From Cellulosimicrobium funkei (GTDB lineage Bacteria > Actinomycetota > Actinomycetes > Actinomycetales > Cellulomonadaceae), in contig NZ_JNBQ01000023.1 of assembly GCF_001019615.1 (NCBI RefSeq), positions 1 through 58,653 on the forward strand: a stretch of DNA of 58,653 nt, written 5' to 3'. How positions within the stretch are numbered: the first letter of the stretch is position 1; each line of letters opens with the position of its first letter. Below the pieces are notes generated by a model that saw only the letters and a list, made by a program, of their open reading frames with translations, did no database searches and had not been told where the DNA came from. Made by a program: the position numbers and the translations under genes. Of this stretch, positions 25,550 to 33,023 are shown in pieces.

Positions 25550-25567
25550 AGGTTTAGCGATAAACCT
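25550..25567. promoter_or_regulatory. Candidate LacI-family operator before the GH87-like gene
   Basis: An 18-bp near-perfect palindrome: AGGTTTA and TAAACCT arms around GCGA, with a central CG step as in LacI/GalR operators. It lies 93 bp upstream of the GTG start. No LacI-type gene is seen in the window. Confidence 0.6.
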
Positions 25568-25615
25568 TACCGGTCGGCATCGGTGCGGATGCTCCCCGAG
25601 GGCCTGCGTCGCCCC

Positions 25616-25639
25616 GAGCCCGCCAACGAGGGCGGGCTC
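25616..25639 (+). promoter_or_regulatory. Leader hairpin before the GH87-like gene
   Basis: GAGCCCGCC and its exact complement around AACGAG, ending a few bases before the AGGAAG ribosome site. It could act as an mRNA stabiliser or a weak attenuator. Confidence 0.5.
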
Positions 25640-25659
25640 CCGACAGGAAGCAGACACCA

Positions 25660-28600
25660 GTGCGTCTCATCCTCGAGCACGCTGCACCCCATCCGCCGCG
25701 AGCGCGCACCACCCGCACGACCGCACCTCCCGGGCACCGCGGCCGACGCCGTCGCCCAGCACCCCGACACCTCGCCCGTGCGCTCGCCGCGCTGACGACG
25801 AGCGCGCTCGTCGCGACGCTGGTCGGCGCCGTCGTCGCGCCCGCGAGCGCCGCGACCACCCGCTACGAGGCGGAGGCGGCGACGCTGTCCGGCGGAGCGG
25901 TCGTGTCGACCGAGCACGCGGGGTACACCGGCAACGGCTTCGTCGGCGGGTACACCGACGGCAACAAGGGAGCCGCCGCGACCGCGTTCGCCGTCACGGC
26001 GAGCGCCGCGGGGACCCACACGCTCACGCTGCGCTACGCCAACGGCACGACCGCGCCGAAGACCCTGAGCCTCGTCCTCGACGGGGGTGCCCCGCACCAG
26101 GTGACGCTCCCCGCGACCGCGGGCTGGGGCGCCTGGGGCACGGTCTCGACGAGCGTCGAGCTGACCGCCGGGAGCCATTCCGTCGCGTACCGGTTCGCCT
26201 CGTCCGACTCGGGCAACGTCAACCTCGACCACCTCGACGTGACGCCGGCCTCGCCCGGCTCCGGGCCCGGGACGGGGCCGCTGTTCGAGGCGGAGCAGGC
26301 GGCGCTCGCGGGCGGCGCGGTCGTGTCCACCGAGCACGCCGGGTACACCGGGAGCGGGTTCGTCGGCGGCTTCACCGACGCGAACCGGGGCTCGGCGACG
26401 GTGACGTTCGCCGTCGCGACGCCGTCCGCCGGTTCGTACGACCTCGCCCTGGGCTACGCGAACGGCACCGGCTCGCCGCGCACGTTCTCCGTGCGGGTCG
26501 ACGGCGGGGCGACGCAGCAGGTCACGCTCGCCCCGACGTCGGGCTGGGCGACGTGGGGCACCGTCACCACGCGCGTGACCCTCGCCGCCGGGAACCACAC
26601 GATCTCGTACTCCTACGGCACCGCCGACAACGGCAACGCCAACCTCGACAGCCTGACCGTGACGGCGGCGGAGACGGACCCCGAGGAACCGGAGCCGCCC
26701 GCCGGCGGACCGGGAGAGGCGGAGTCCGCCTACCTCGCGGGCGGCGCGACGTCGTCGACCGCGATCGCGGGCTACGCCGGCACGGGGTACGCGACCGGTT
26801 TCACGGCCACCGGCGCGCGCGTCGTCCGGACGCTCGCCGCGGCGTCGGCCGGCGCGCAGACGCTCACCGTCCGCTTCGCGAACACCTCGGGGTCCGCGCG
26901 GACGCTCGGGCTCGTCGTGAACGGCCGGTCCGAGGGGACGATCGCCCTGTCGTCCGGTTCCGGGTGGCGCACGGCGAACGCCCAGGTCCCGCTGCGCGCG
27001 GGCGTCAACACCGTCGCCCTCCGCGCGACGACGTCGGGCGCGGACGTCGCGGTCGACAGCCTCGTCACGACCGGCGAGACCGCGCTCGCGGCACGCGGCG
27101 CCACGACCCCGTACACCCAGTACGAGGCCGAGGCAGGCTCGTCGAACGGCACCGCGCTCGCGGCGTCGCGCACCTACGGGACCGTCCAGGCGGAGTCGAG
27201 CGGGCGCCGCGCGGTGCGGCTCGACGCGACGGGCGAGCACATCAGCATCACCCTGACGAAGCCCGCGAGCGGGCTCGTGCTGCGCTACTCCCTCCCCGAC
27301 GCCCCGGCGGGCGGCGGGCTCACGTCGCCGCTCGGCGTCTACGCGAACGGCAGCAAGGTCACCGACGCGACGCTCACCTCGAAGCACGCGTGGGTGTACG
27401 GCGAGTACCCGTTCCACGACGACCCCTCGCTCGGCAGCCCGCACCGCTACTACGACGAGCTGCGCGTCCCGATCGGCGACCGCCCGGCCGGCACGGTGAT
27501 CATGCTGCGCAAGGACACGGCGACGGTCCCGTACATCGACGTCGACCTCGTCGAGGCGGAGGTCGTCCCCGCGGCGCTCACGGCGCCCGCGGGCGCGGTG
27601 TCGATCACGTCGCACGGCGCGACGTCGGGCGGCGGCGACGACACCGCCGCGATCCGGGCCGCCGTCGTCGCGGCGAAGAGCGCCGGGGTCCCCGTGTGGA
27701 TCCCGGCGGGGACGTTCCACGTGAACGACGCCGTCCAGGTCCAGGGCGTCACCGTGCTCGGCGCCGGTCCGTGGCACTCGGTGCTCCAGGGCACCGGCTC
27801 GAAGGGTGGCTTCTACGGCACGGGCGGCGGCGTCACCATCGCCGACCTCGCGATCTTCGGGGACGCGACCGTCCGGGACGACGCGAACTCGCAGGCCGCG
27901 ATCGAGGGCGACTTCGCGAACGACACGCTGATCCAGAACGTCTGGGTCCAGCACACCAAGGTCGCGCTGTGGGTGCGGCCGGGGTCGAAGGACGTGCTCG
28001 CCGTCGGGCTGCGCGTGCGCGACACCTACGCGGACGGCGTGAACTTCCGCACCAACGTGTCGAACTCGCGCGTCGTGCAGTCCACGTTCCGCAACACCGG
28101 CGACGACAGCCTGGCCATGTGGTCCGACGGCGGCCCGGTGACGAACTGCGTGTTCGCGTTCAACACCGTGCAGGCCCCGGCGCTCGCCAACGGCCTCGCG
28201 GTGTACGGCGGGACGGGCAATCGGGTCGAGGACAACGTCGTGGCGGACACGGTGAACGCCGCCGCCGGCATCGCGATCAGCACGCGCTTCGGGGTGCCGT
28301 TCAGCGGGACGACCACGGTCCAGCGCAACACGCTCGTCCGGACCGGGAGCCGTGAGCCCAACTGGCCCGCCGAGCTCGGCGCGCTGTGGATCTATGCGGA
28401 CGTGCACGCGATCGACGCCCCGATCGTCGTCCGGGACGTCGAGATCGTCGACAGCACCTACGCGGGCGTCCTCATGTCGTGGCAGAAGTCGATCCAGCAG
28501 GTCAGCCTCGACCGCGTGAGCATCACCGGGTCGGGGACGTACGGCATCGAGATCCACGCGACGGGCAGCGCGTCGTTCGCGAACACCACGGTGTCGGGTT

Positions 28601-28671
28601 CGGGTTCCGGCGGCTTGCTCAACGACATGGGCTTCACGCTCGACCGAGGGAGCGGCAACTCAGGCTTCTGA
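25660..28671 (+). CDS. Secreted GH87-like alpha-1,3-glucanase/mycodextranase with CBM35-type modules
   Basis: 1003 residues. A long basic n-region and hydrophobic core end in PASAA near residue 66. Three carbohydrate-binding modules of the CBM35/CBM6 type follow (about 67-200, 207-340 and 350-470); the first two start YEAEAATLSGGAV and FEAEQAALAGGAV and are clear duplicates. Then comes a right-handed beta-helix catalytic region (about 485-1003) with ADGVNFRTNVSNSRV and RNTGDDSLAMWSD, where the Asp pair matches GH87 catalytic residues. GH87 enzymes hydrolyse fungal or bacterial alpha-1,3-glucans. Another beta-helix family cannot be excluded. The GTG follows AGGAAG. Expression is probably sugar-controlled through the LacI-type site upstream. 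Confidence 0.78.
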   Translation: MRLILEHAAPHPPRARTTRTTAPPGHRGRRRRPAPRHLARALAALTTSALVATLVGAVVAPASAATTRYEAEAATLSGGAVVSTEHAGYTGNGFVGGYTDGNKGAAATAFAVTASAAGTHTLTLRYANGTTAPKTLSLVLDGGAPHQVTLPATAGWGAWGTVSTSVELTAGSHSVAYRFASSDSGNVNLDHLDVTPASPGSGPGTGPLFEAEQAALAGGAVVSTEHAGYTGSGFVGGFTDANRGSATVTFAVATPSAGSYDLALGYANGTGSPRTFSVRVDGGATQQVTLAPTSGWATWGTVTTRVTLAAGNHTISYSYGTADNGNANLDSLTVTAAETDPEEPEPPAGGPGEAESAYLAGGATSSTAIAGYAGTGYATGFTATGARVVRTLAAASAGAQTLTVRFANTSGSARTLGLVVNGRSEGTIALSSGSGWRTANAQVPLRAGVNTVALRATTSGADVAVDSLVTTGETALAARGATTPYTQYEAEAGSSNGTALAASRTYGTVQAESSGRRAVRLDATGEHISITLTKPASGLVLRYSLPDAPAGGGLTSPLGVYANGSKVTDATLTSKHAWVYGEYPFHDDPSLGSPHRYYDELRVPIGDRPAGTVIMLRKDTATVPYIDVDLVEAEVVPAALTAPAGAVSITSHGATSGGGDDTAAIRAAVVAAKSAGVPVWIPAGTFHVNDAVQVQGVTVLGAGPWHSVLQGTGSKGGFYGTGGGVTIADLAIFGDATVRDDANSQAAIEGDFANDTLIQNVWVQHTKVALWVRPGSKDVLAVGLRVRDTYADGVNFRTNVSNSRVVQSTFRNTGDDSLAMWSDGGPVTNCVFAFNTVQAPALANGLAVYGGTGNRVEDNVVADTVNAAAGIAISTRFGVPFSGTTTVQRNTLVRTGSREPNWPAELGALWIYADVHAIDAPIVVRDVEIVDSTYAGVLMSWQKSIQQVSLDRVSITGSGTYGIEIHATGSASFANTTVSGSGSGGLLNDMGFTLDRGSGNSGF

Positions 28672-28721
28672 CCCGACCCGCGATGCGCGCGCGCTCGACC
28701 ACGACACGGCGCGCGGTCGAG

Positions 28722-28768
28722 CACGACATGGCGGTCGTTATCCGTGCGATAACGACCGCCATGTCGTG
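28722..28768. terminator. Bidirectional hairpin terminator
   Basis: Perfect 21-bp arms, CACGACATGGCGG continuing to TTATC and complement, with a CGTGC loop. It lies between the convergent GH87-like and DUF6069 genes. A second small stem, GCTCGACC / GGTCGAGC, lies just before it (28692-28722). Confidence 0.8.
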
Positions 28769-28792
28769 TTCGGCGGGTTGCCGGGCGGCGGG

Positions 28793-29302
28793 TCAGCGGC
28801 GCAGGGTCAGCGCGAGGGTCGCGCCGACCGCGAGGTGCTCGACGGCGAGGAGCGCCACCGCCCCGGGGGTCACCGCTCCGAGGGGGCCGAGGAGGGAGAC
28901 GAGCAGCACGACGGCGCACGTCACGAGCCAGGCGCGCTCGCCCCGGCGGGGGCGACGGGCTGACAGCCGGCCGAGCAGGACGCGCACGCCCCACGCGGCG
29001 TACCCGACGACGAGCGCCGTGACGACCGCGGCCACGACGCCGACGGTCTGGGTCCCGGTCGCGGTACGTACCTCCGGATCGACGCCGAGCGCCGTCCCGA
29101 CGAGCAGCACCACGGCGGCGACCACCGCCGCGACGAGCGGGACGGACCAGCGCGGGATGCGCCGTCGGGCCGGGACGACCTCGGTCCCGGGCCGCGCGCC
29201 CGGGGCGGCGGACTCCGACGAGGCGGGGTGGCGGGGGACGTTCGAGGTTCCGTGCGAAGCGCTGTCGGAGGTGCCGTTCGAGGTGGTCGGCGTCGTGGGC
29301 AT
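28793..29302 (-). CDS. DUF6069-family membrane protein
   Basis: 169 residues. A Ser/Thr-rich N terminus of about 50 residues precedes four hydrophobic helices (about 53-72, 84-105, 122-142 and 147-167); GTQTVGVVAAVVTALVVGYAA and LLGPLGA are family-like. Function unknown. The ATG at 29302 has GAAG-type purines upstream (GAGAAG). It is divergent from the histidine kinase, with two palindromes in the gap, so it may be controlled by that two-component system. Confidence 0.75.
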   Translation of the reverse strand: MPTTPTTSNGTSDSASHGTSNVPRHPASSESAAPGARPGTEVVPARRRIPRWSVPLVAAVVAAVVLLVGTALGVDPEVRTATGTQTVGVVAAVVTALVVGYAAWGVRVLLGRLSARRPRRGERAWLVTCAVVLLVSLLGPLGAVTPGAVALLAVEHLAVGATLALTLRR

Positions 29303-29329
29303 GGGACTTCTCCTTCGTCACGCGACGAG

Positions 29330-29349
29330 GGCCGCGTGCTCACGCGGCC
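29330..29349. promoter_or_regulatory. Palindrome in the divergent DUF6069/histidine kinase gap
   Basis: GGCCGCGTG-CT-CACGCGGCC: perfect 9-bp arms with a two-base centre, 28 bp upstream of the DUF6069 ATG. It could be an operator or an RNA hairpin in the leader. Confidence 0.45.
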
Positions 29350-29477
29350 GGGGCCGCGGCCGGCGGGGTGCCGGCGTCCCCCACGCTCGCGCTGGCGCGG
29401 CCTCGGCCGCACCGGCCGGACGTCGACGCCCGTCCCGACCGCCGTCGGTCCCCGACCCTCCCGGCGGACCGCGACCC

Positions 29478-29491
29478 CCGACCTTGGTCGG
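29478..29491. promoter_or_regulatory. Candidate binding site of the adjacent NarL-type regulator
   Basis: CCGACC-TT-GGTCGG perfect palindrome, extended by ACC on the left and GGT on the right beyond one mismatched pair. It lies about 24 bp upstream of the TAGCGT -10 box (29515-29520) of the kinase gene, a usual place for an activating LuxR-type response regulator. Confidence 0.5.
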
Positions 29492-29527
29492 TGGTCGCCC
29501 GCCACGGCGCCCCCTAGCGTCCGGAGC

Positions 29528-30763
29528 ATGACCGCACCGACCGACTGCCCTCCGCTCGCCGGACGCCCCGTCCTCGCGACGGCCGCCGCCCGCCGTGACG
29601 GGAACCGCCCGCTCGTCCCCTGGTGGACGTTCGCCGTCGCGTGGCTCGCCGTCGCCGCGCTCACCGTGCTCGCGACGGCCGGGATCGTCGACCAGGACGA
29701 CGCCGGCGCGCAGCCCGCGATCGACGTCACCGTCGCGGTGCTGGCCCTCGCGGCCCTCCCCCTCCTGTGGTCGCGGTCCCCGCGTAACGCCCCCGTGCTC
29801 GGCGCCCTGGTGCTCGCGTCGCTCTCCGCGTACTCCGGCGCGGCGACCCCCGCCTCGACCGTCGCGACCCTCCAGGTCGCGCGCTGGTACCCGGCGCGCA
29901 CGGCGGTCCCGGTCGCAGTCGCCGGGTTCGTCGGCCACGCCGTGCAGGCGCTGTGGCGGCCGCAGGCGCTGCCGCTCGGCTGGTGGCTCCTGTGCGACCT
30001 CGCGGTGCACGCCGCCCTGCTCGGCTGGGGCATGTACTGGCAGGCGCGGGCCCAGCTGATGTGGTCCCTGCGCGACCGCGCCCGGCGCGCCGAGCGCGAG
30101 CAGGAGCGCCGCGTCGTCGAGGCACGGGTCGCGGAGCGCACGCGGATCGCCCGCGAGATGCACGACACCCTCGCCCATCGGCTCTCGCTCCTCGCCGCGA
30201 CGGCCGGCGCGCTCGAGTACCGCCCCGACGCCGACCCGGCGCAGCTCGCTCGCGCCGCGGGCCTGGTCCGGGCCGGGGTGAGCGCCGCGCTCGGCGACCT
30301 GCGCGACGTCGTCCGGGTGCTGCGCGCCGACCCCGAGGACGTCGAGGGCGCCCTCGCACCCCAGCCCACGCTCGACGACGTCGACCGCCTCGTCGCCGAG
30401 GCGCGCGAGGCGGGCGGCGACGTCGCCTACGAGCGGTCGGGCTCGGCGGACGTGCCACGGACCGTCGAGGTCGCGGCCTTCCGCGTCGCGCAGGAGGGGC
30501 TGACGAACGCCCGCCGGCACGCGCCCGGCAGCCCCGTCGTCCTGCGCGTCGCGGCACGGGCGGGCGAGGTGCGCGTCACGGTGTCCGACGCCGGTCCGCG
30601 CCTCGTCGCGGTCGGCGGCGCCGTCGGCGGGGCCGTCGCCGAGGGGACGGGCACCGGGCTCGTCGGGCTGCGCGAGCGCGTCGCCCTGCTCGGCGGGACC
30701 CTCGACGCCGGGGCGCGGGACGACGGGTTCGTCCTCGATGTCCGGCTACCGTGGGACGCGTGA
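29528..30763 (+). CDS. NarL-type sensor histidine kinase (HisKA_3)
   Basis: 411 residues. About five N-terminal membrane helices (30-185), a short linker, then the HisKA_3 dimerisation helix with His212 in AREMHDTLAHRLSLL. The ATPase domain at about 300-410 has AQEGLTNARRHAPG (N box), TVSDAGP (G1) and GTGLVGLRERV (G2). No extracellular sensor domain is present, so it is an intramembrane-sensing type. The ATG at 29528 is seven bases after TAGCGT (29515-29520), consistent with leaderless translation. It is coupled by a four-base overlap to its response regulator. Signal unknown; envelope stress or membrane-active compounds are typical for this class. Confidence 0.92.
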   Translation: MTAPTDCPPLAGRPVLATAAARRDGNRPLVPWWTFAVAWLAVAALTVLATAGIVDQDDAGAQPAIDVTVAVLALAALPLLWSRSPRNAPVLGALVLASLSAYSGAATPASTVATLQVARWYPARTAVPVAVAGFVGHAVQALWRPQALPLGWWLLCDLAVHAALLGWGMYWQARAQLMWSLRDRARRAEREQERRVVEARVAERTRIAREMHDTLAHRLSLLAATAGALEYRPDADPAQLARAAGLVRAGVSAALGDLRDVVRVLRADPEDVEGALAPQPTLDDVDRLVAEAREAGGDVAYERSGSADVPRTVEVAAFRVAQEGLTNARRHAPGSPVVLRVAARAGEVRVTVSDAGPRLVAVGGAVGGAVAEGTGTGLVGLRERVALLGGTLDAGARDDGFVLDVRLPWDA

Positions 30764-31485
30764 GCGACCAGGGTGGGCGCGGGGACGGGCCGCGTGCGAG
30801 CGATCGGCACGACGACGGAGCGGTCCCGCGGGACGCGCCGCGGACCCGGCTCGTGATCGTCGACGACGACGCGCTCGTCCGCGCGGGGCTGCGGCTCATG
30901 CTCGACGGCGCCCACGGCATCGAGGTGGTCGGCGAGGCCGCGGACGGGTCCGAGGTCGCGACCGTTCTCGACGCGCACCCGACCGACGTCGTGCTCATGG
31001 ACCTGCGCATGCCGCGGGTCGACGGGATCGAGGCCACGCGACGGGTCCGGTCACGGGCGGGCGCACCCGCCGTCGTCGTGCTCACGACGTTCGACAGCGA
31101 CGAGGAGGTCGTCGGGGCCCTGCACGCCGGGGCGGCCGGCTACCTGCTCAAGGACATGCCGCCCGAGAGGATCGTGGCGGCGGTCCGCGCGGCGGCCGCG
31201 GGCGAGCCGGTGCTGTCTCCGGAGATCGCGCGGCGCCTCATGACGTCGGTCGCGGACGCGGGCGGCGAGCGCGACCGCGCCCGGGCGGCGCTCGGCACGC
31301 TCACCGGCCGGGAGCGGGACGTCGCCGTCGAGCTGGGCCGCGGCGCGGCGAACGCGGAGATCGCGGCAGCCCTGTTCCTCAGCGTCCCGACGGTCAAGGC
31401 CCACGTGTCGAACGTGCTGCTCAAGCTCGGCCTGGAGAACCGGACGCAGGTCGCGCTGCTCGTCCACGCCGCCGGCCTGGACTGA
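30760..31485 (+). CDS. NarL/FixJ-type response regulator
   Basis: 241 residues. The receiver domain (about 28-145) has Asp81 in VVLMDLRMPRVDG, Thr in VVLTTFDSD and Lys in YLLKDMPPE. The C-terminal LuxR-type HTH at about 175-240 reads LTGRERDVAVELGRG, then AALFLSVPTVKAHVSNVLLK. The GTG at 30760 overlaps the kinase stop by four bases; the first 28 residues are a non-conserved acidic extension, so a later start near TRLVIVDDD is possible. It forms a cognate pair with the upstream kinase. Confidence 0.92.
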   Translation: MSDQGGRGDGPRASDRHDDGAVPRDAPRTRLVIVDDDALVRAGLRLMLDGAHGIEVVGEAADGSEVATVLDAHPTDVVLMDLRMPRVDGIEATRRVRSRAGAPAVVVLTTFDSDEEVVGALHAGAAGYLLKDMPPERIVAAVRAAAAGEPVLSPEIARRLMTSVADAGGERDRARAALGTLTGRERDVAVELGRGAANAEIAAALFLSVPTVKAHVSNVLLKLGLENRTQVALLVHAAGLD

Positions 31486-31488
31486 CCG

Positions 31489-31812
31489 TCAGTCGCCGGG
31501 CCACTCCCCGGTCCAGCGCTCGAACGCCCGCGCGCCGCCGCGGTCGATCAGCGCCTTCACCGCGGCGAAGATCGCGCCCTGGATCAGCGACGCGACGAGG
31601 ATCTCGCGCAGCGAGTACTCGGACTCGAGCGGCTTGGGCGCGTCCGAGCGGTGCCCGGGGGTGACGCGCTTGTACACCTGCTTGAACACCTGGCCCGCGA
31701 CCAGCCCGCCCACGATCGAGCTGGCGAGCCCCACGGGGCGGTAGAGGATCTTCGCGGCCTTGCCGCCGGTCTTCTCCGGGGGATGCGTCCCCGCCGTCAC
31801 GTCGTCGCTCAT
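31489..31812 (-). CDS. DUF4235-family membrane protein
   Basis: 107 residues with two hydrophobic helices (about 29-45 and 70-88); LASSIVGGLVAGQVFKQVYKRVTP and LREILVASLIQGAIFAAVKALIDRG match DUF4235. Function unknown. The ATG at 31812 lies six bases after a TAGCGT -10 on the minus strand, so the mRNA is probably leaderless; a GTG one codon earlier is possible. It is convergent with the two-component genes, three bases from the regulator stop. A distant homologue is at 39788-40066. Confidence 0.82.
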   Translation of the reverse strand: MSDDVTAGTHPPEKTGGKAAKILYRPVGLASSIVGGLVAGQVFKQVYKRVTPGHRSDAPKPLESEYSLREILVASLIQGAIFAAVKALIDRGGARAFERWTGEWPGD

Positions 31813-31892
31813 CACACGACGCTAGGACGGCTGCGGCTCTCTCGCCCGTCGCACGACCCGCGAGCACCGTCTGTGAGCGCCGTCTGCGGCCG

Positions 31893-33023
31893 TCAGGCCG
31901 GGACGACGGCGCACCCCGCCGGGTCGACCACGACCCGCACGCGGCCGCCCGGCGCCGGACCTGCCGCGTCGTCACCTGCCGCACCGGCCGCGAGCGCCAC
32001 GAGCCGGGCGGACGCGCCGCCGCCGGTCCCGGGGAGGTCGACGTCCACCGTGACCTCGACCGCGCCACGGCGGAACACGCTACCGACGACCGTCGCGTCC
32101 CACGTGCCGTCCGCCGAGGCGTCCCCGGTCGCCGGGGCGAGGCGCAGCCCGCGCGGGCCGATCGCGAGCACGCTCGCGGCACCACGCGGGACGAACGCCT
32201 GGTACCCGAGGAACTCGGCGACCCGGCGCGAGGTCGGCGCACGCCACAGGTCCTCCGGCGGCGCGACCTGGAGGAGCCGGCCGGCGTCCATGACGGCGAC
32301 GCGGTCGGCGACCGTGAACGCCTCGTCGTGGTCGTGGGTGACGAAGACGGCCGTCGTCCCGGTGGCCCGCAGCGCCTCGCGCAGGTCGAGCGCGAGGCGC
32401 TCGCGCAGCCCGCGGTCGAGCGCGGACAGCGGCTCGTCGAGCAGGAGCAGCCGGGGCCGCGGCGCGAGCGACCGCGCGAGCGCGACGCGCTGGCGCTCTC
32501 CCCCGCTGAGCGTCGCGACCGCGCGCCGCTCGTACCCGGCGAGCCCGACGACGTCGAGCAGCTCGGCCACGCGAGCGTCACGCTCGGCGCGGGGCAGCCC
32601 CGCGATCCCGTAGGCGACGTTGCCCGCGACGTCGCGGTGCGGGAAGAGCTGGCCCTCCTGGAACATGAGCCCGAACCCACGGCGGTGCACGGGGACGCCC
32701 GCGAGGTCGCGCCCGTCCCAGGACACCGACCCCGAGGCGACGGGCTCGAGCCCCGCGACGGCGCGCAGCAGGCTCGACTTGCCGCAGCCGCTCGGCCCGA
32801 GCAGGGCGAGCACCTCGCCGGGCGCGACGTCGAGCGTGACGCCCGCGACCGCCGTCGTGCCGGGGTCCGTGCGCGCACCCCCGCCATAGCGCACGACGAC
32901 GTCGCGCACCGCGATCCCGGCGTCCTCCCCGGGCACGGGGTCCGGTACCGCGTCGGGCGCGGCGTCGGGGCGCGACGGCTCCGGCGAGCCCGCGCGCGCC
33001 GGGGCGGGGTCGGTCTGCACCAT
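31893..33023 (-). CDS. thiQ: Thiamine ABC transporter ATP-binding protein
   Basis: 376 residues. ABC ATPase with Walker A GPSGCGKSS near residues 81-89, signature LSGGERQRVALARSLA and Walker B LLLLDEPLSALD. A C-terminal accessory domain of about 110 residues (TOBE-like) makes it longer than the Escherichia ThiQ. The ATG overlaps the permease stop by one base (TGATG). It powers thiamine import with the fused permease and ThiB under the upstream TPP riboswitch. Specificity comes from the context; by itself it is a generic polyamine/Fe/thiamine-type importer ATPase. Confidence 0.87.
   Translation of the reverse strand: MVQTDPAPARAGSPEPSRPDAAPDAVPDPVPGEDAGIAVRDVVVRYGGGARTDPGTTAVAGVTLDVAPGEVLALLGPSGCGKSSLLRAVAGLEPVASGSVSWDGRDLAGVPVHRRGFGLMFQEGQLFPHRDVAGNVAYGIAGLPRAERDARVAELLDVVGLAGYERRAVATLSGGERQRVALARSLAPRPRLLLLDEPLSALDRGLRERLALDLREALRATGTTAVFVTHDHDEAFTVADRVAVMDAGRLLQVAPPEDLWRAPTSRRVAEFLGYQAFVPRGAASVLAIGPRGLRLAPATGDASADGTWDATVVGSVFRRGAVEVTVDVDLPGTGGGASARLVALAAGAAGDDAAGPAPGGRVRVVVDPAGCAVVPA

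Noticed and set aside
25660-28671. Pectate lyase assignment for the beta-helix enzyme
   Set aside because: The TGDDSLAMWS block and the CBM set fit GH87 better; no pectate lyase calcium/Arg signature was seen.
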